Shown: positions 1 to 13,700 of the stretch, one piece after another | Layout of the letters: each line of letters begins with the position of its first letter | Numbering within the stretch: the first letter of the stretch is position 1 | Source of the DNA: Camellia lanceoleosa | Taxonomy: Eukaryota > Streptophyta > Magnoliopsida > Ericales > Theaceae | Assembly: GCA_025200525.1 (NCBI GenBank) | Contig: CM045761.1 | Coordinates: 60,041,438 to 60,105,437, forward strand | DNA length: 64,000 bases | Direction of reading: 5' to 3' | The notes under the pieces: model-generated | Database searches by the model: none | What the model was told of the DNA's origin: nothing | Seen by the model: the letters and a program-made list of their open reading frames with translations, nothing else | Translations under genes and position numbers: made by a program

Positions 1-3000
1 TCACCAAAGTTGTCTCGGCTCGAAACTTAAGTATGAGAGGGGAATGTCATGAATTGAGCACCTCCACTTGCCTGGTCAAACATCGGCCTCTACTAATCAT
101 AATATGATATTTTATAAACATTATGTGCTCTTGTTGATTATTAAGCTAGCTTTACTATGTGATGCGCACAATCAAGTATAGACTAGTTTGCTCAATTTGA
201 AACAATTCAACTCATGTTTGTTTGCGAAAATGGTTGAATTTGCTACCTCAAGTGGGCTTAAAGTTTGCGAATTTGCCACAAAACATAGTGGGCTTAAAAC
301 ATGATTTGCCACTCAACAAAGTGGGCTTAAAACATACATTCATTGAATTATTCTAATTCAAACAATAAGCCTTCATCCACAGGCAATCAAGCAATTTAGC
401 AAATAAGCACATAGCCTCATGGCAACATTCACACTCATGCAAATATGCTAAAGCGTAAAAACTCACCTAGTACTCCAAGTTAGGAAGATATGAGTTAGTA
501 AAAATATGCATGATTCCTAACTATACAAAATGCCTAATGCAACACATACAATAATGCAATTAATATGCTTGGCTACTAAGCATGGCATATGAATCGATTT
601 GATAACATGCGGTTAAACACGTATTAAAAGAATTATTTGACATTGCAATGCAGTTTGAATGATGCGCCGAGCCACGGTGCATGCAAGACAAGATGAATAG
701 ATGTAAGCATGCGATATGCTAAGTTAAAATATGTCCCTAATCTAACCATCAAAAGCAGGTAAATAAAAAGGAGAAAAACGTGGGATTGGAAGACATACAC
801 ACACGCATACACACTTATTACAACATTATGCCCTCGTGAAAGAGAGTCCAAATAAATAAAAGCTAACTAGCTAGCTAAACTAAGCTAATTAAGCTAACTA
901 ATTATTACAAACTGAATTAATTAACTATTCTAGTTAACTAATTATAAAACGAAATCGAATAACTAGTTAAACTAACTAATTATTTACAACACTTAATTAG
1001 CTACAACTAACTAATTACAACACATTTTTGATCTATTGTTAATTAAACTAATTAGCTAATCCCGGGAAGCAAGGGAGGCCCATGCATGCTCGGTTTCCAC
1101 CCAAAAAGCCATCGTTTTGCTACTAGATGCCTCTGTTTACACATTGAACACCAATAACTCTGCCCACTTCCAGAACACCTCTAATCCACCTTACCAACAC
1201 ACTGTGCAAATTCCACTGATAGCCGACAAGGGGCCGGTTGGCTACCATTGGTGGCTGGTCGGCCATTGATGGTGGCTGTCGGCCACTGATAGCTTGAACT
1301 TCCTTGCTGAATTAGAGAGCAAATAAAGCAAAACAATGTATTTCTTAAGGATTGTTAGCACACTTTGCCTCTCCTTTTCATGGGGAAATCAAAGAGGGGA
1401 CAAAGGTTGGTTCATAAACCATCAATCAAGCAAATCATTGCATAATGGCTTGTGAAACCAATTGTGCAAGTTAAATAAATGCAAAATGAGACCAAAATGA
1501 CCATCACCCTATCATGCATGATCAAGGGCAATGGAGACCTAGGAAAATGGCACATTTCATCACTTTTGAGTATGAAATGTCCCATTTTCCTTGTGTTCAA
1601 AACTAATGTCTGATTTGAACACATGCCATGCAACACAAAGAATGCTTATCTTGCCTCTTTTACTTGCCAATTTTGTTTGCACGTTTTAGTTACCAAACCA
1701 TTCATTAATCAATTAGTCCATTGGTGAGTGTCTTCTAAGGTGAAAGAAGTATCAACCAAGGGATAGTTTAAGGCATGAGAGAAGCTTCATGCCGTTGGTA
1801 ATGAACCCTCAAAGGAGGATTCAACCATTAAGCATGAGCCTCCATCTCAAGCTCAAACAACCCTAAGGTTGAAACAACCCTCAAACAAAATGAAAAAGTG
1901 AAGACATAAGGGAGATTGCAGAGATTGTATGTGCTGAAATTAGGTGAGAAAAAGCATTAAAACATGCATTCTACTCAAATCAATGATGATTAAAGCCTTA
2001 AAACACCAATCTATATGCAATACAAGACTCAAAAGGCCCCAAACAGACAAAACAGTGGCAAAACAGGTCAAAACAGAGTTCTAAACATGCTAGACTTGAA
2101 CCACAAAAAGCTAAATCATTAAGCTAATACATGGGGCTAACTAGGTATGCAAACAAGAGACAAAGAGGGGAGTCTAACCCCTCCAATTTTTTAATTTAAA
2201 ATGAGTTTTTTGCCACTAAAAAATCTCTAAAATTCAATGGTTAAAAGGCTTTAAAAAGTTGGTTTGAAAGTGATGAACAAAGGCATAAAAACTTTACAAG
2301 CAAAGAAGCAAGAAGGGTGAACCAACCCTTAACTGAAAATGGCCTCAAACCAACACTTTTAAGCCATAAAAACAGAGCTTTTTATGGTTCAAAATCAGCC
2401 TTAAAACAATTGAAAAAGATGGCAAAGTAATGGTACAAAGCAAGTATAAAGAGAGAGTGCTATACCTCTTGAAGAGAAGACACAATTTGGCCAACAAATT
2501 CAAGTCACACGCACCTTCTAGAGTTCAAAGGGGGTCTCAAGCTACCTCAGCCCAAAGACTAGCAACTTCTATCAAGGGTGTATAGGCAAAAGTGTAGGAT
2601 TTGTGAGCAAATGTGTATAAAATTACAAGAGAGAGAGAGAGAGAGAAATCTAAAGAGAGGGAGAGAATTTGGTTCCAAATTTTCTAACCCTCCAAAATGG
2701 GAGAGGAATCCCCATATATATAGAAAAACAAGCCTTGAGCTTAGAAACATCCTACCATATATGTGTAGGCAGATGCAGCTCAATGTGCTAACAGCTGTCA
2801 CAACTGTCGACAAATATTTGGGAAAAAACACTGGTGGCTGTTGGCCACACCAATGGCCGACAACCATGAGCCATGGTTGACAGCCTATGGTGGTGGCCAA
2901 CAGGTCACCCAAAAAATTCAAGCTTGAAATAATAAGGTTTTGGTCCAAAACAAAGCAAAAAATGGACAAGCTTCAAAGGCTCAAAGACAGGGCATCACAC

Positions 3001-3103
3001 CGAGGACTTCGGGCATTCAAAGGGAACACATGCAATCATAATTATCCAGTGCACAAGCGATGACATCTAAGTCTTGAGGTCGGTCAAAAATGGAGTGTCT
3101 ACA
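1..3103 (+). mobile_element. Long LTR, copy 1 (left end outside window)
   Basis: This is the right-hand part of a long LTR found in four copies here (the others are 15570-18022 inverted, 27351-30489 and 56961-61313). Shared landmarks are the 'gcctcggctcg...' block at the start of the window, the 'catcggcctctactaa' block near 85-100, 'aaaactcacctagtactcc' near 460-476, and the terminal block ending TGTCTACA at 3096-3103. A GA microsatellite lies at about 2620-2650. Two segments rich in TTGGTGGC and GGCC (about 1230-1300 and 2830-2900) match hairpin modules of copy 4. Length and style resemble Tat/Ogre-lineage Ty3/gypsy LTRs; that assignment is inference. No protein is encoded. Confidence 0.7.
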
Positions 3104-3530
3104 GTATCAACCCTCAGGAAGAAAAGCTGAAACACTAATGTTTTGCAACAGACAAGGGTCGACCCTATGAGGTAGTGGTGCTGACCCTTTATTTCATAAT
3201 GCAACCCAGAACAAATTGGCAAGGGCAGGGTCAACCCTCAGAACCTATAATGTCGACCCTATATTTCAGAAGTGATCTCCAGGATTGAGCAACAAGACAG
3301 TGTCGACACCCTTCCTCCAACCTGGTGTCGACCCCAGAGGCCAATAATAGGACAAGTGTCGACACCACCAAGACTGGTGTCGACCCCAAATTTCAGTAGC
3401 CACACTAAGAACACAGCAAGAAGATGGTGTCGACGCCACCAAAACTAGTGTCGACCCCAGGAGCAAAACAAGACAAAGAAAAGAAGGCAGTGTCGACGCC
3501 TCCAAGAATGGTGTTGACCCTCAAGCCAAA
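3104..3530. repeat. Minisatellite with paired GTGTCGAC motifs
   Basis: Directly after the LTR end there are about six imperfect units of 56-75 bp. The best four each hold two GTGTCGAC-type motifs 20-25 bp apart (3300/3325, 3356/3376, 3427/3449, 3490/3511, the last decayed to GTGTTGAC). The earlier units keep only GGGTCGACCC or GTCGACCC halves. The first unit is cut by the end of the LTR, which suggests that the LTR inserted into the array. The function is unknown. Confidence 0.7.
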
Positions 3531-5017
3531 ATCCAACAAGAGAAAAGAGAAGAACGACCGCTACAGATATGATTTTCCAAGTTCAAAAGCAATAAATGGG
3601 TCAAGTCTAAGCCCGGATCGCTATAATTATAATATTAAAAATTAAAATATATTAATTTTAGATATTAATACTATCTATAATATTACTAATCCAATTGCGT
3701 ACAACCCAACACTCTTTATCCTATATCTCCAACTTAATACCACTACAATAATAATTTTTTCACTCAATCTCACTATACTCTTAATTTTCTCCATTCTATA
3801 GAGGCAAACAAACATGACCAATAAGTATTAATTTGGAGCACACACTGACTTACTCCATGGTTGCAAATAAGTTCTTGATTGGTTGGCTTAATTTGATCGG
3901 TCCAAATTCTAGAGCAATAACAATATATATCTAAAAAAAAATTACCCAAAAAGTAAATCAACAAATTACACTCTACTTTCAAAGTAAAATTTGGGATAAT
4001 TTTTCATTATTACTAGTCTTTTTTATTCTAGATGCATGATTTGGTTGGTCGTTCTAGATACATGAACCAACATCAGCATATTCACCTCATGCCAAGGTTA
4101 TTAACAAAAAAGCTGTTTAATATCCTTGGAGAGGTATATGTTCATATTTTAAGTCTAATCATCATATGTTATGTTTTATTATATTTTTTAATTATTCCAT
4201 CCAAATATTAGTATTACACAAATTAATAAATTTTATTAACTTTTTCTAAGTTACTGATGTGACAATCATTACATTATTGTTGTGATACATTAATTTATAA
4301 AAAATGTTTGTCCAATTTGTTAGTTTGTGTGTCATTTTTTTTCAAACCATAATATATTTAAACTTTGAATATGATAAAAGTAAAATAGACAGACACTTCA
4401 AAGTCAAAAAATTTTAATTAATTAAAATTTGAACTTCTCCAATTTTAAGTAAAATAATTTTTTAATAAAATGCTATTATCTTAACAAAATAAAAAAAATA
4501 CATAAACTTCTACAATTACATTTGATGAGATGCCATCTTCTCCAAATATATATATATATATTTTAAACTTTGGTTTGGGAGTATGTTATTTTATTTTTTT
4601 TATTTATTTTTTTGTAATTTTTCGACTTTTGAAAAAATAACAAGCCAGTGGTGGCCAAAAAAAAAAATTATAAATCAGTGTTAAAGATTTTACACTTTAA
4701 TAATTAAGAAGCTCTACTTTTTTTTACTAATTTACAAAAAAATTTGCTCTACTCCACTGACAAGTAATTTCTCTTTGACTTTTTAACTAAAATATAAGGT
4801 AAAAAAATTAATATATTTGGAATATTTTTCTAATTTTTTTACAAAAAATCATGCAAAAAGTAGAGAGTGACATTTTTAACAATTTTTTAACTTTTTGACT
4901 GAGTGAGTTGTTATTATTACTTTGCTAGGATCATTTGGTTATCAAGTAAAATTTTTACCACAAAAAAATTTTAAAAAATAAAAAAGAGAGAGAGAAAGAA
5001 AAAGAATAAATTACACT
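3531..5017. other. AT-rich intergenic DNA
   Basis: I see no gene. The stretch is strongly AT-rich, with poly(A)/poly(T) runs and a short TA run at about 4545-4562. Reading frames are short and show no recognisable motif. Confidence 0.6.
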
Positions 5018-5393
5018 TTGTCCTTTTTGTATTTGGTCACTTTTTCATTTTAGTCCTTAAAATTTATTTTTCCTACTTTTACCCTTTACATTTCAAATTT
5101 TTCTCAATTTACTCTTAAAATTAACTTTTATTCAAAATTAGACAAAAAAAATATCATAATAACTGTCACAAAATATAAAAATATGTTATTATATTAGAGT
5201 TTAAGTTTATGTCAGACATATAAGTTTTATATAATAAAATATTTTTATAGTTCGTAATTGTCAATATGTCATTTTATATCTAATTTTTAACAAAAATAAA
5301 TTTTAAAAAAAAAACTTAAAGCATAAAAAATCAAAATGAAAAAATAAATAAATTTTAAAAAACAGAGTGAAAAAGTGGCCAGACAAAGGGCAA
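5018..5393. mobile_element. Small inverted-repeat element (MITE-like)
   Basis: The left end (CTTTGTCCTTTTTG, then GGTCACTTTTTCA) reappears inverted at the right end (TGAAAAAGTGGCCAGACAAAG context, 5370-5390). The two ends are imperfect inverted repeats of roughly 50 bp around an AT-rich core, and there is no coding capacity. I could not define a target-site duplication, so family and exact edges are uncertain. Confidence 0.5.
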
Positions 5394-7396
5394 AACCAAA
5401 AGAAAAAATTCAAAGGTTTTGGCAAGCTCATGGGGGATGGACCCCATCAGTGTCATAGTGCCGTCGCCCCCAGGCAATGGTATGGTCAAAATTTTAACTG
5501 AGAGGGGCAAATAGGGTTCTAAATTTTTGAACTTAATTTTTTATTTTTCATATTTTTTATTTTTGGTGATTTTTTTTATTATTTTAAGAAATTTCTTTTA
5601 CTTTTTAAATGCACTTAACTTATGTACTTAAAAAATAAAATATTTTAAAAAATCAATAAATACACAAGAATATAAAAATATGTTAAATTTTTGTGTTTTT
5701 TTTTTTTTGTATTTTTGGTATTTAGTTAATTTTTAATTGTATATATATTAAGTATATCCAAAAAGTTTTAAAAAAAAATTTGATTACTTAAAATATTAAA
5801 AAAAATTTACTAAAAAAATCTCAATTTTCAAAAAATTAAATTCAAAAAATTAGAATCAAACAAGGTGTGTAACTTATTGGGTTAGATCAGTTTAGAATGC
5901 AAAGCTTTATTTTCTTTGATATATCAAACAAAACCAAACTTGATACATATGACTTTGAAATAGTTTTGAAATATTGATAATTGATTTTTTATAATATCAT
6001 ACATATTACTATTATAAAACAATGTAACATTTAAATCTACGGTACTCTCAAGCAATAAAAAAATGAAAAATACTATAGACTACACATAATAAAATGAAAC
6101 ATTTTTTAAGTTTTATTTGTAAAGTAAATAAGGAGTCAATTTATGTCTATGTTCTAGTTAATAGTGTGATGAGTTTGTTGGAAGCAAAATGAGAAATTTA
6201 TGGGGCATTTATATAATTTTAGAGAAAAATTAAAAGTATTTTCAAAATCTTAAGCCAAAAAGTAAAATTTTAAAAGTTGAGAAGGGGCACATCCCTCCGC
6301 AGTGACTCCGCCACTGACAATAGAACCAATAGATGGGATAAATAGATTACATGTATTCAAAGACTGATCTAGTCAAATCTTGAATTTTCCAACATAGAGA
6401 TGTCATGTTAGCCTTTCCTCAAAAATATTTTCCACCACAGGCAAGGCTTTGGTATCAAAGGATAATGACGTTGAGATTGCAACTGCTTTATTGAAAAAGT
6501 AAAGTAATTATCATCCAAACACAAATCTTTGATCAGTGCCGGTCTGGTCCAAGGTGAGCAAGGCGACGCCTTGAACCTCTAAATTTTGTCAATTTTTTTA
6601 AACCCCTAAATAATTTTGATTTTTACTGTGTTTGTAGGTTTTAAAATAAAATAAAATAAAATAATTCAAACCAATTGATTTAATTAATCTAAATTAAAAT
6701 TCTTTAGAATATCTCCAACATTTCATTATTTTTTTCATTTAATTTGATTTCAGTAAAAAAAATTCGATTTGATATGAACTACTACTTTTCATCAAATTCT
6801 CATTAAAATCTTTTTAAAATTTTTCCTGTTATCCCAATTTATTTATTTTTTTTATCAAATTTGAAGAGAAAAAAAAATATTAAAAAGATACTAATTATGT
6901 GTGGGTACTAGTAAAAAAAATTATAAGTACTTGTCATTTTATTCACAAATATTTATATCTTGTTATGATTATGTATATAATTCTTAAAAATTAGCTCAAA
7001 AAAATGTATTTATGAATCACATTCATTCTAAATATAACTCACATTCTAGCAATTTTGAATTTACGTTATACAAATTCAAGGTAAAATTTTGGATAAATAT
7101 ATATTTTTTTAATGGTGAGTTCTTTTTACGAGGCTTACACAAATTTATGAGCCTCTCACATGGGTGAGGCCTAAGGGTAAGGCCTGCCATGATTTTAGTT
7201 GAACTTATATGCAAGGTTGTTGACTCCTTCCTTGTTAAACTTGCCAAAATGTGCTGATTTTTCAACCGCAAAATCTAATATAAAGGAAAACGAAGAAAAA
7301 CATTATGAAAACAAAACAAAACAAAACAAAACAAAATAAAAAATCAATACCAGCCCATCCATCTTTGCAAGGATCAAGCTTTCCTACTTTTGTACA
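5394..7396. other. Intergenic DNA with decayed repeats
   Basis: Short GC-richer patches stand out from an AT-rich background: 5430-5520 ('ggatggacccc', 'gagaggggcaaa'), 6270-6320 ('ctccgccactgac') and 6535-6570/7110-7190 (gcaaggcgacgcctt and gtgaggcctaaggg). They look like ends of old transposable elements of a kind common in plants, but I cannot assign a class. An AAAAC microsatellite at about 7305-7335 lies just upstream of the lectin kinase start. No host coding sequence is visible. Confidence 0.45.
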
Positions 7397-9387
7397 ATGA
7401 CTACTACTCCAAAACCAGTTCATTTTCTTCTACTTTTCTATGTATGCTTGAAAACCCTGGCCTTAGCTCAAGATGAAAACCAATTCATCTACAATGGCTT
7501 CCAAGGAGCCAATCTTCATCTTGATGGGCTTGCACAAATCCATCCCAATGGTCTATTGCAGCTCACCAACGCTTCCCAGAAACAATCTGGCCATGCTTTC
7601 TACCAACTTCCTATAAAATTCAATGATTCCTTACCTCAAACCCTTTCATTTTCCACCAATTTTGTCTTCATTATGGTTCCCGAATACCCTGTTAATGGTC
7701 ATGGAATTGCCTTTACCATCTCACCATCTATGAACTTCACTGGAGCTTTCACAACCGAATACTTGGGAATCCTCAATAGTACCAACAACGGTCTTGATTC
7801 AAACCATCTGTTGGCAATTGAGCTTGATACTAGTAAGAACGAACAATTCAATGACATAGACAACAATCATGTTGGAATTGATGTTAACAACTTAACATCT
7901 ATTGATTCGGCGACTGCTTCATATTATTCCAGTAGGGAAGGGAAAAACAAGACTTTGACGCTCGTAAGTGGAAATCCAACAAGTTTGGATAGATTACGAT
8001 GGAGTGGAGAACCTACTCAACGTAACACTAGCTCCTATCCCAAGCCCCAAACCAAATCGACCTCTCTTGTCAACACCCATCGATCTTTCTCCAATCCTCT
8101 TGGATTCTATGTATGTTGGCTTCTCTTCCTGTACTGGAGCAGCTGCAACTAACCACTATATTCTTGGGTGGAGCTTCAACAAAAGTGGGACATCACAGAA
8201 CATAGAAATTTCAAAGCTTCCTTCTCTTCCCCAGCAAAGAAAATCGAGAGAAAAACCAGGTACAGCAATTATAGTCTCATTGGTAACATTATCCATTATG
8301 CTGATTATCACAATAATTGTGATTGTTTGCCATGTGAGGAGGAAAAAGTATGAAGATATACAAGAAGATTGGGAACAAGAATATGGCACTCTATAAAGCT
8401 ACCAAAGGTTTCAAAAGCAAAGAACTTCTTGGAGCAGGAGGTTTTGGAAAGGTTTATAGAGGAGTAATTCCCTCTTCCAAGGAACTAATTGCAGTCAAGA
8501 AAATTTCCCATGATTCAAAACAAGGGATGAGAGAGTTTGTGGCTGAAATTGTTAGCATGGGAAGACTAAGGCATACGAACTTGGTGAGACTCCCCGGCTA
8601 TTGTCGACGAAAAGGAGAGCTTCTCTTGGTTTATGATTATATGCCCAATGGAAGCCTTGACAAGTTCCTATTTGGTAGCAAACAAGCGTTGAATTGGGTT
8701 CAACGTTATCAAATCCTCAGAGGAGTAGCATCTGCGCTTCAGTATCTACATGAAGAATGGGAGCAAGTTGTTCTTCATAGAGACGTGAAAGCTAGCAATG
8801 TTTTACTTGATGCTAATCTAAATGGACGGTTAGGAGATTTTGGGCTTGCAAGATTGTATGATGACGGAAAAAATCCAGAAACTACCAATGTGGTTGGCAC
8901 TCTGGGCTATCTTGCACCAGAGTTTAGTAGAACTGGCCAGGCAGCTACAAGCACTGATGTGTATAGTTTTGGTGTGTTCATGCTCGAAGTGGCTTGTGGA
9001 AGGAAGCCTATAGAGACACAAGGATTGCCTGAAGAGAGGGTTTTAATTGATTGGGTTATTGAGTATTGGAAACAAGGAGCTATTCTTGAGACAAGTGATC
9101 CTAGATTGAGAGGCGAATATTTGAAAGAGGAAATGGAGTTGGTTTTGAAGTTAGGTTTGTTTTGCTCTCACCCTAATGCAGCGGTAAGGCCTAGTATGAG
9201 ACAAGTGGTGCAATACTTGGATGGAGATGCCTTGTTTCCAAATGATATACTTCTTGATATCGCCGGTATTGGTACACTTGGTGTTCGTAATGAAGCGTCT
9301 CCTAAATTTGTCATATCATTTCCTTCATCGATTCTCAACAGTTTTCATGACTCCATATCTAGCAGTTTACTCCATAGTGGCCGATGA
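7397..9387 (+). pseudogene. L-type lectin receptor-like kinase, frame broken twice
   Basis: The family comprises plasma-membrane receptors with an extracellular legume-lectin domain, one membrane helix and a cytosolic Ser/Thr kinase, used in pathogen and wound sensing. The first frame (7397-8152) starts with a signal peptide (hydrophobic HFLLLFYVCL) and a lectin domain carrying ELDT and NNHVGIDV. A second frame (from about 7977) continues with VWIDYDG, the LLDSMYVGFSS strand and a membrane helix at about 8268-8336, then stops at 8394-8396. A third frame (from about 8389) holds the whole kinase: GAGGFG loop, AVKK lysine at 8497-8499, HRD at 8776-8784, DFG at 8836-8844, LAPE and RPSM, ending at 9387. 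The first break fits loss of two bases near 7979. The second fits loss of about 25 bases coding for the usual PxRFSYKDL segment. The kinase is otherwise well kept, so the inactivation is recent, or one lesion is a sequence error. Class IV-like is my best guess. Confidence 0.9.
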
Positions 9388-9527
9388 ATTTGAAAATTTC
9401 CATGCCTTTTGGATACTAAAACATGATTTGATTGTATGATGAATAAGAATCATTGTTGTTATTGTGGAAAACAAGCATGTATGTTCAAGTTCTCATTTTT
9501 AACTTTCGCAATCAAGTGTGTAGATAG

Positions 9528-10722
9528 TGTTGAAAAATAATGATTTTTCGACAATTTTAATTTGAAATTAAAGTGGGATCCAATCACTGATTAAGGTAGG
9601 TTTGAGTGGTTTTGTATTCTCTCAAATGAGAAAATTACAATATAAACATGATGGGCTGAAACCATTGAGTTCTGAAGGAAAGTTGTTCATAAAGTGTGTA
9701 TCAATAAAAATTGGGCTTAGATTTGAACTTAGTCTTAGTTTGGACTGGGCTTAGACTTGTGCTTGTGCATATTCTGGGTTTGGTCTTAGACTTGGACTCA
9801 GACTTAATCTTGAGCTTGGGCTAAGTTATATTGTATTGGGCTTAACTTGTACATGTGTTTGAGAATTGGGCTTAGATCCGATTGTGACCCAACATTAGTA
9901 TCCATTTTATGACACATCTAGTTGATTTATTCAAACATCATTATATACATATTTATTTGTATATATTAAGCACATGAGAAATGTAAGGTTTTATAACTCT
10001 CATCTTTTGATGATAGAGTTGATAACCATATTAGTGGTCATAGGTTTTCAACGTTTGTAACTATAGTCCTAATGGCTAAAGTTGATGGCCTTAGTTAATG
10101 ACATTTGATGGCCCTATTGATGTATAACTTTCATGGCTAGAGATTCTCCTACTTGTACAAATAGAGGTCTTTCCCCTCCAACTTGAAAGAATAATTTTGG
10201 AGAGATATTTGATGAAAAATGGAGATGGTGTTTTGAGATAAAAAGTTGGAGATGATTTTTACATCAAAATTTTTTTTTCCTATCTTGTTTTACTAGCCTC
10301 TTCTTTGGTTCTTATTGGAGAGAGTGCATCCATTGTCAAGTTCGCCAAAACTATTTAAAATGTGCTTCTATATTAGTTGGTTTCGACCGTCGTATCTTGG
10401 GAGACATACACCGATGTATCTCCAATATCTATCAGGAGGCGGTGAATCTGTTTTAAAGAAACTGTCTAGTGCAAGTTTCGATTTGCTTCTTTTCTTATCA
10501 TTTGTTCTTAAATTTTTCAATATTTAGTTTACAAAGATGAGTTTTGATCTTTAGTTTTCCATGTTAATAATTTGTTCTATTAGTAATGTAATCTAATTCA
10601 TTTATGTATTTTTAGTTGTGTCGTTTATTCTGTATTTCATCCTTTTAATAAAAAATTGTTCTGTCATTTCTATTTAACTTATTTTATATATTTTTCTTGT
10701 ATTATTATGAAAAAAACCAACA
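9528..10722 (+). mobile_element. Ty1/copia-type LTR, left copy
   Basis: The proposed LTR starts TGTTGAAAAATAATG and ends ACCAACA, matching the TG...CA rule with TGTTG/CAACA inverted ends. The part from about 9889 to 10722 is repeated at 30490-31324 with high similarity, which proves a dispersed repeat. The element's internal region with a copia pol remnant follows on the same strand. The exact left edge is inferred from the terminal motif only. Confidence 0.6.
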
Positions 10723-13700
10723 ATCTTAAAACATATTTTTATAAATAGGTTTTGATAAAATAAAGTATTCTTTATTATAATTTTACTCTACTAACTCTTG
10801 GAATTAGAATTAACTTAATCGTCTAGAGTTATTGGAATTTGAATTGTATGTTTCAAGTAATTTATTCATGCAATTTATTTTATGTTAATTAGTTGTTATT
10901 GCATGAGTTATTTGATAGTTAGTGCTTAAGTTGGTAGGAGTTTATAAAAATAAAATAAGAATTTTATTTATTTTATTTCTTAAGATTCTTACTAATTTAT
11001 TTGATTTGTTTGTTGCTTGTTCTCTTTTATAATTAACTTTCTTTACAGGTCCACCTAAACGCGAAAATAGGATATATAATACAAAAAATAAAATAAACTG
11101 AAATTAGTAAATGGGACTACTAATTTTTGTTTTGAACAAGATAACCTAAGCATGGATTCGAATTTTGGATCTTCAAATTTTTTGATTCAGATTTTTGGAC
11201 ATATTTGTGAGTTTAATCATTCACCGTAATGTGGAGAATTATATTGGATTTATTTCGTATTGTTTCGAAAGTTAGTTAAATAATTTTGATTTAATTCAAT
11301 TAATTAAATTATGAGAAAATCAGAGTGTTAGAATTTGTGTTTTGAGAATTCAAGAGATTTGTCTAGTCAAAAGGTTTTCAACGGTATAAAATATCTCCAA
11401 ACAGGTTTGTTTTAAGAGAAAATTTAATAAAATAGTTTCGTTTTTTTCTATATAATGGTTTTATTTCCAAGCTTGCTTATGATTATGTTGCATTATCGCA
11501 TTGTGGTATAGCTTGATATTGTAGCAATATTAACTCTTATTTTTTCTATTTACCTTTTGTTGTATCAATTGTGAGTTTTTTCCTTGTCTTGATGTGTAAT
11601 TAAAGAAATTACTCCAAAATATTTTATATATTCATGGAATGATAACTGTAAAGTTAACTCTATTGTTATATATATTTGCTCATAATTGCATGGTTGGATT
11701 GCCAACATTATGACCATAATATTCCTATATATATAATTGATTTATACACAAGCAACTCATGACATTCTTATAACTGTGATACATCTATACCCTTCGAATT
11801 ACACATTGCGAGTTATAACTAAAATTACTTGTGTAATATTTATTTTATTGTTCAAAAATTCATCTTGTATCCAAGTGTGTATATGAACAATGAGCATGGA
11901 GATTTAGCAACAATGAAGATAGAGTTTTGTAATGTGTTTTATATAAAGATAAGTATTATAAGTGGTGAAATGTATTCTTAGTTAAATAGACGATTCTGGA
12001 TGAAACCATAAATTCCATTTTTGCAGATTTGGACAATTTGTAATTGTAATAGTTGCATTTTAATTTGTAGTAGTTTTAATTTCTAATTTGTAATAGTTTC
12101 ACCATAGTGAAAGGAAATGAGGAAAGAAAGAAATTATAAACCTTCGAGTTTAGAGAAAATATTTAGGATTAATTTTATTATTCCCAAAGTGGTTTATTTT
12201 TTGTAATAGAAACCAAAGTGTTTAGCCTTGGCTAAAGAGTATTTATGAGTTATGTTCATATATGGTAACTGAAACAGATTTGGTTTCAAACCTTTGAGGT
12301 TTGAGGAAGTTTTTGGGTTTAATCCTTTTATTCCCAAAGTGTTGGAAAATCAAGTTTGGAGAAAGTCTTTGGTTATAATCTAATTATTTCCAAAGTGTTT
12401 TGGTTTTGGAAGAAGAAACAAGATTTTAGTATTAGCTAAAATATTTTTAATTTTTATTCAAAAATAATGGGCTCAGTTTCAGGAGTACTAGTTAACTTTT
12501 ATGAGTGGTGCAATTCTGGTAGCAATTTTTATTTGCTTGGAAATTGATTTATTTTAACCAAGTTTATCTCCCTAGAAAACTTAATTCTGAATTTGTTTCC
12601 CATGGACTAAGAATTAACATGCTCTTGAAAGTTTTGTTAAAGGTTAACTGGGTCTTAAGTAGGACAAGTGTGACCCATGTAGTCTTCCTGAAAACTTTCC
12701 TGACCATGTTCAATTCTATTGTAAGTGGTGAGATCAGTTTTGAATTAAATTTCGTACTTTGAATTTTATAGTATTTAGTTTACTTTCTGGAAAAACAGAG
12801 TAGTGAAATTCTGTTGTGATTTTTCAAAAATGACTTTAAGAGGAAACAACAGAAAATGTTGTTCCACTTGACAACCTTAAACCTTGCAAGGTTCTTAAAG
12901 AAAGATCTAGAGAGATCAAATGTGATTAAAGAAAATCATAAGATTGCATGATAATATCTCTGAATTAATCAAAGGCAATTACTATGTTATTATTGTGCTA
13001 ATTATAGCATGTATAATTGCTATGTGACTTTGCTTAAAAACAAAGATGAGACAACCCGTTATGATAGGTGAATGTATTTTTTGAATTTTTATAATTCTGA
13101 ATATATTCTTGAATTGGTGGCTCTTAGTGAGTGCAAAACCACTGATCACAAAGATAGAAAACTGATAGTTCTTAGGGGGTGTTAGACTACTCAGTTATGA
13201 GATTATTGTTTGTAGTAGTGAATAGATTACTGATCATATGTCAAGACATGATGATTCTTAGTAATAAAAGTGTCTACTAATCCTATGTCAAGACGTTATG
13301 ATTCCTAGTAGTAGAGTGACTACTAGTCACATGTCAAGATATTGTGATTCCTAGTAGTGAAAAGTCTGTTGATCACATGCTGAGAAATTAGTGATTCCTA
13401 GTGATAAGACTACTGGCCATGTTATGAAGTTCTAAATAGTAGATTATTGAACACTGGATCTGTGTTTCCTAATAGTAAGGCTATTGACTTCAAAGTGACT
13501 TGTTGGACCAAACTTATTTGGTGCCCTGAATTCGGAAAAGTTCTAATTTGGTTGATGACGATATGAGAATATATTTTTTGTGATATGATTTTGAGAGTTT
13601 TATAATCATTGTGACACAATAAATTATTTAAAGACCCTGTATGAATTTTTAAAAAGGCCGAAAACCTTCGTATAAATTCTACAAGTGTGGGGATGTCATG

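Noticed and set aside
2559..2969. 136-residue minus-strand open frame in LTR copy 1
   Set aside because: It crosses a GA microsatellite and LTR sequence. Its hydrophobic, low-complexity translation is not matched in the other LTR copies.
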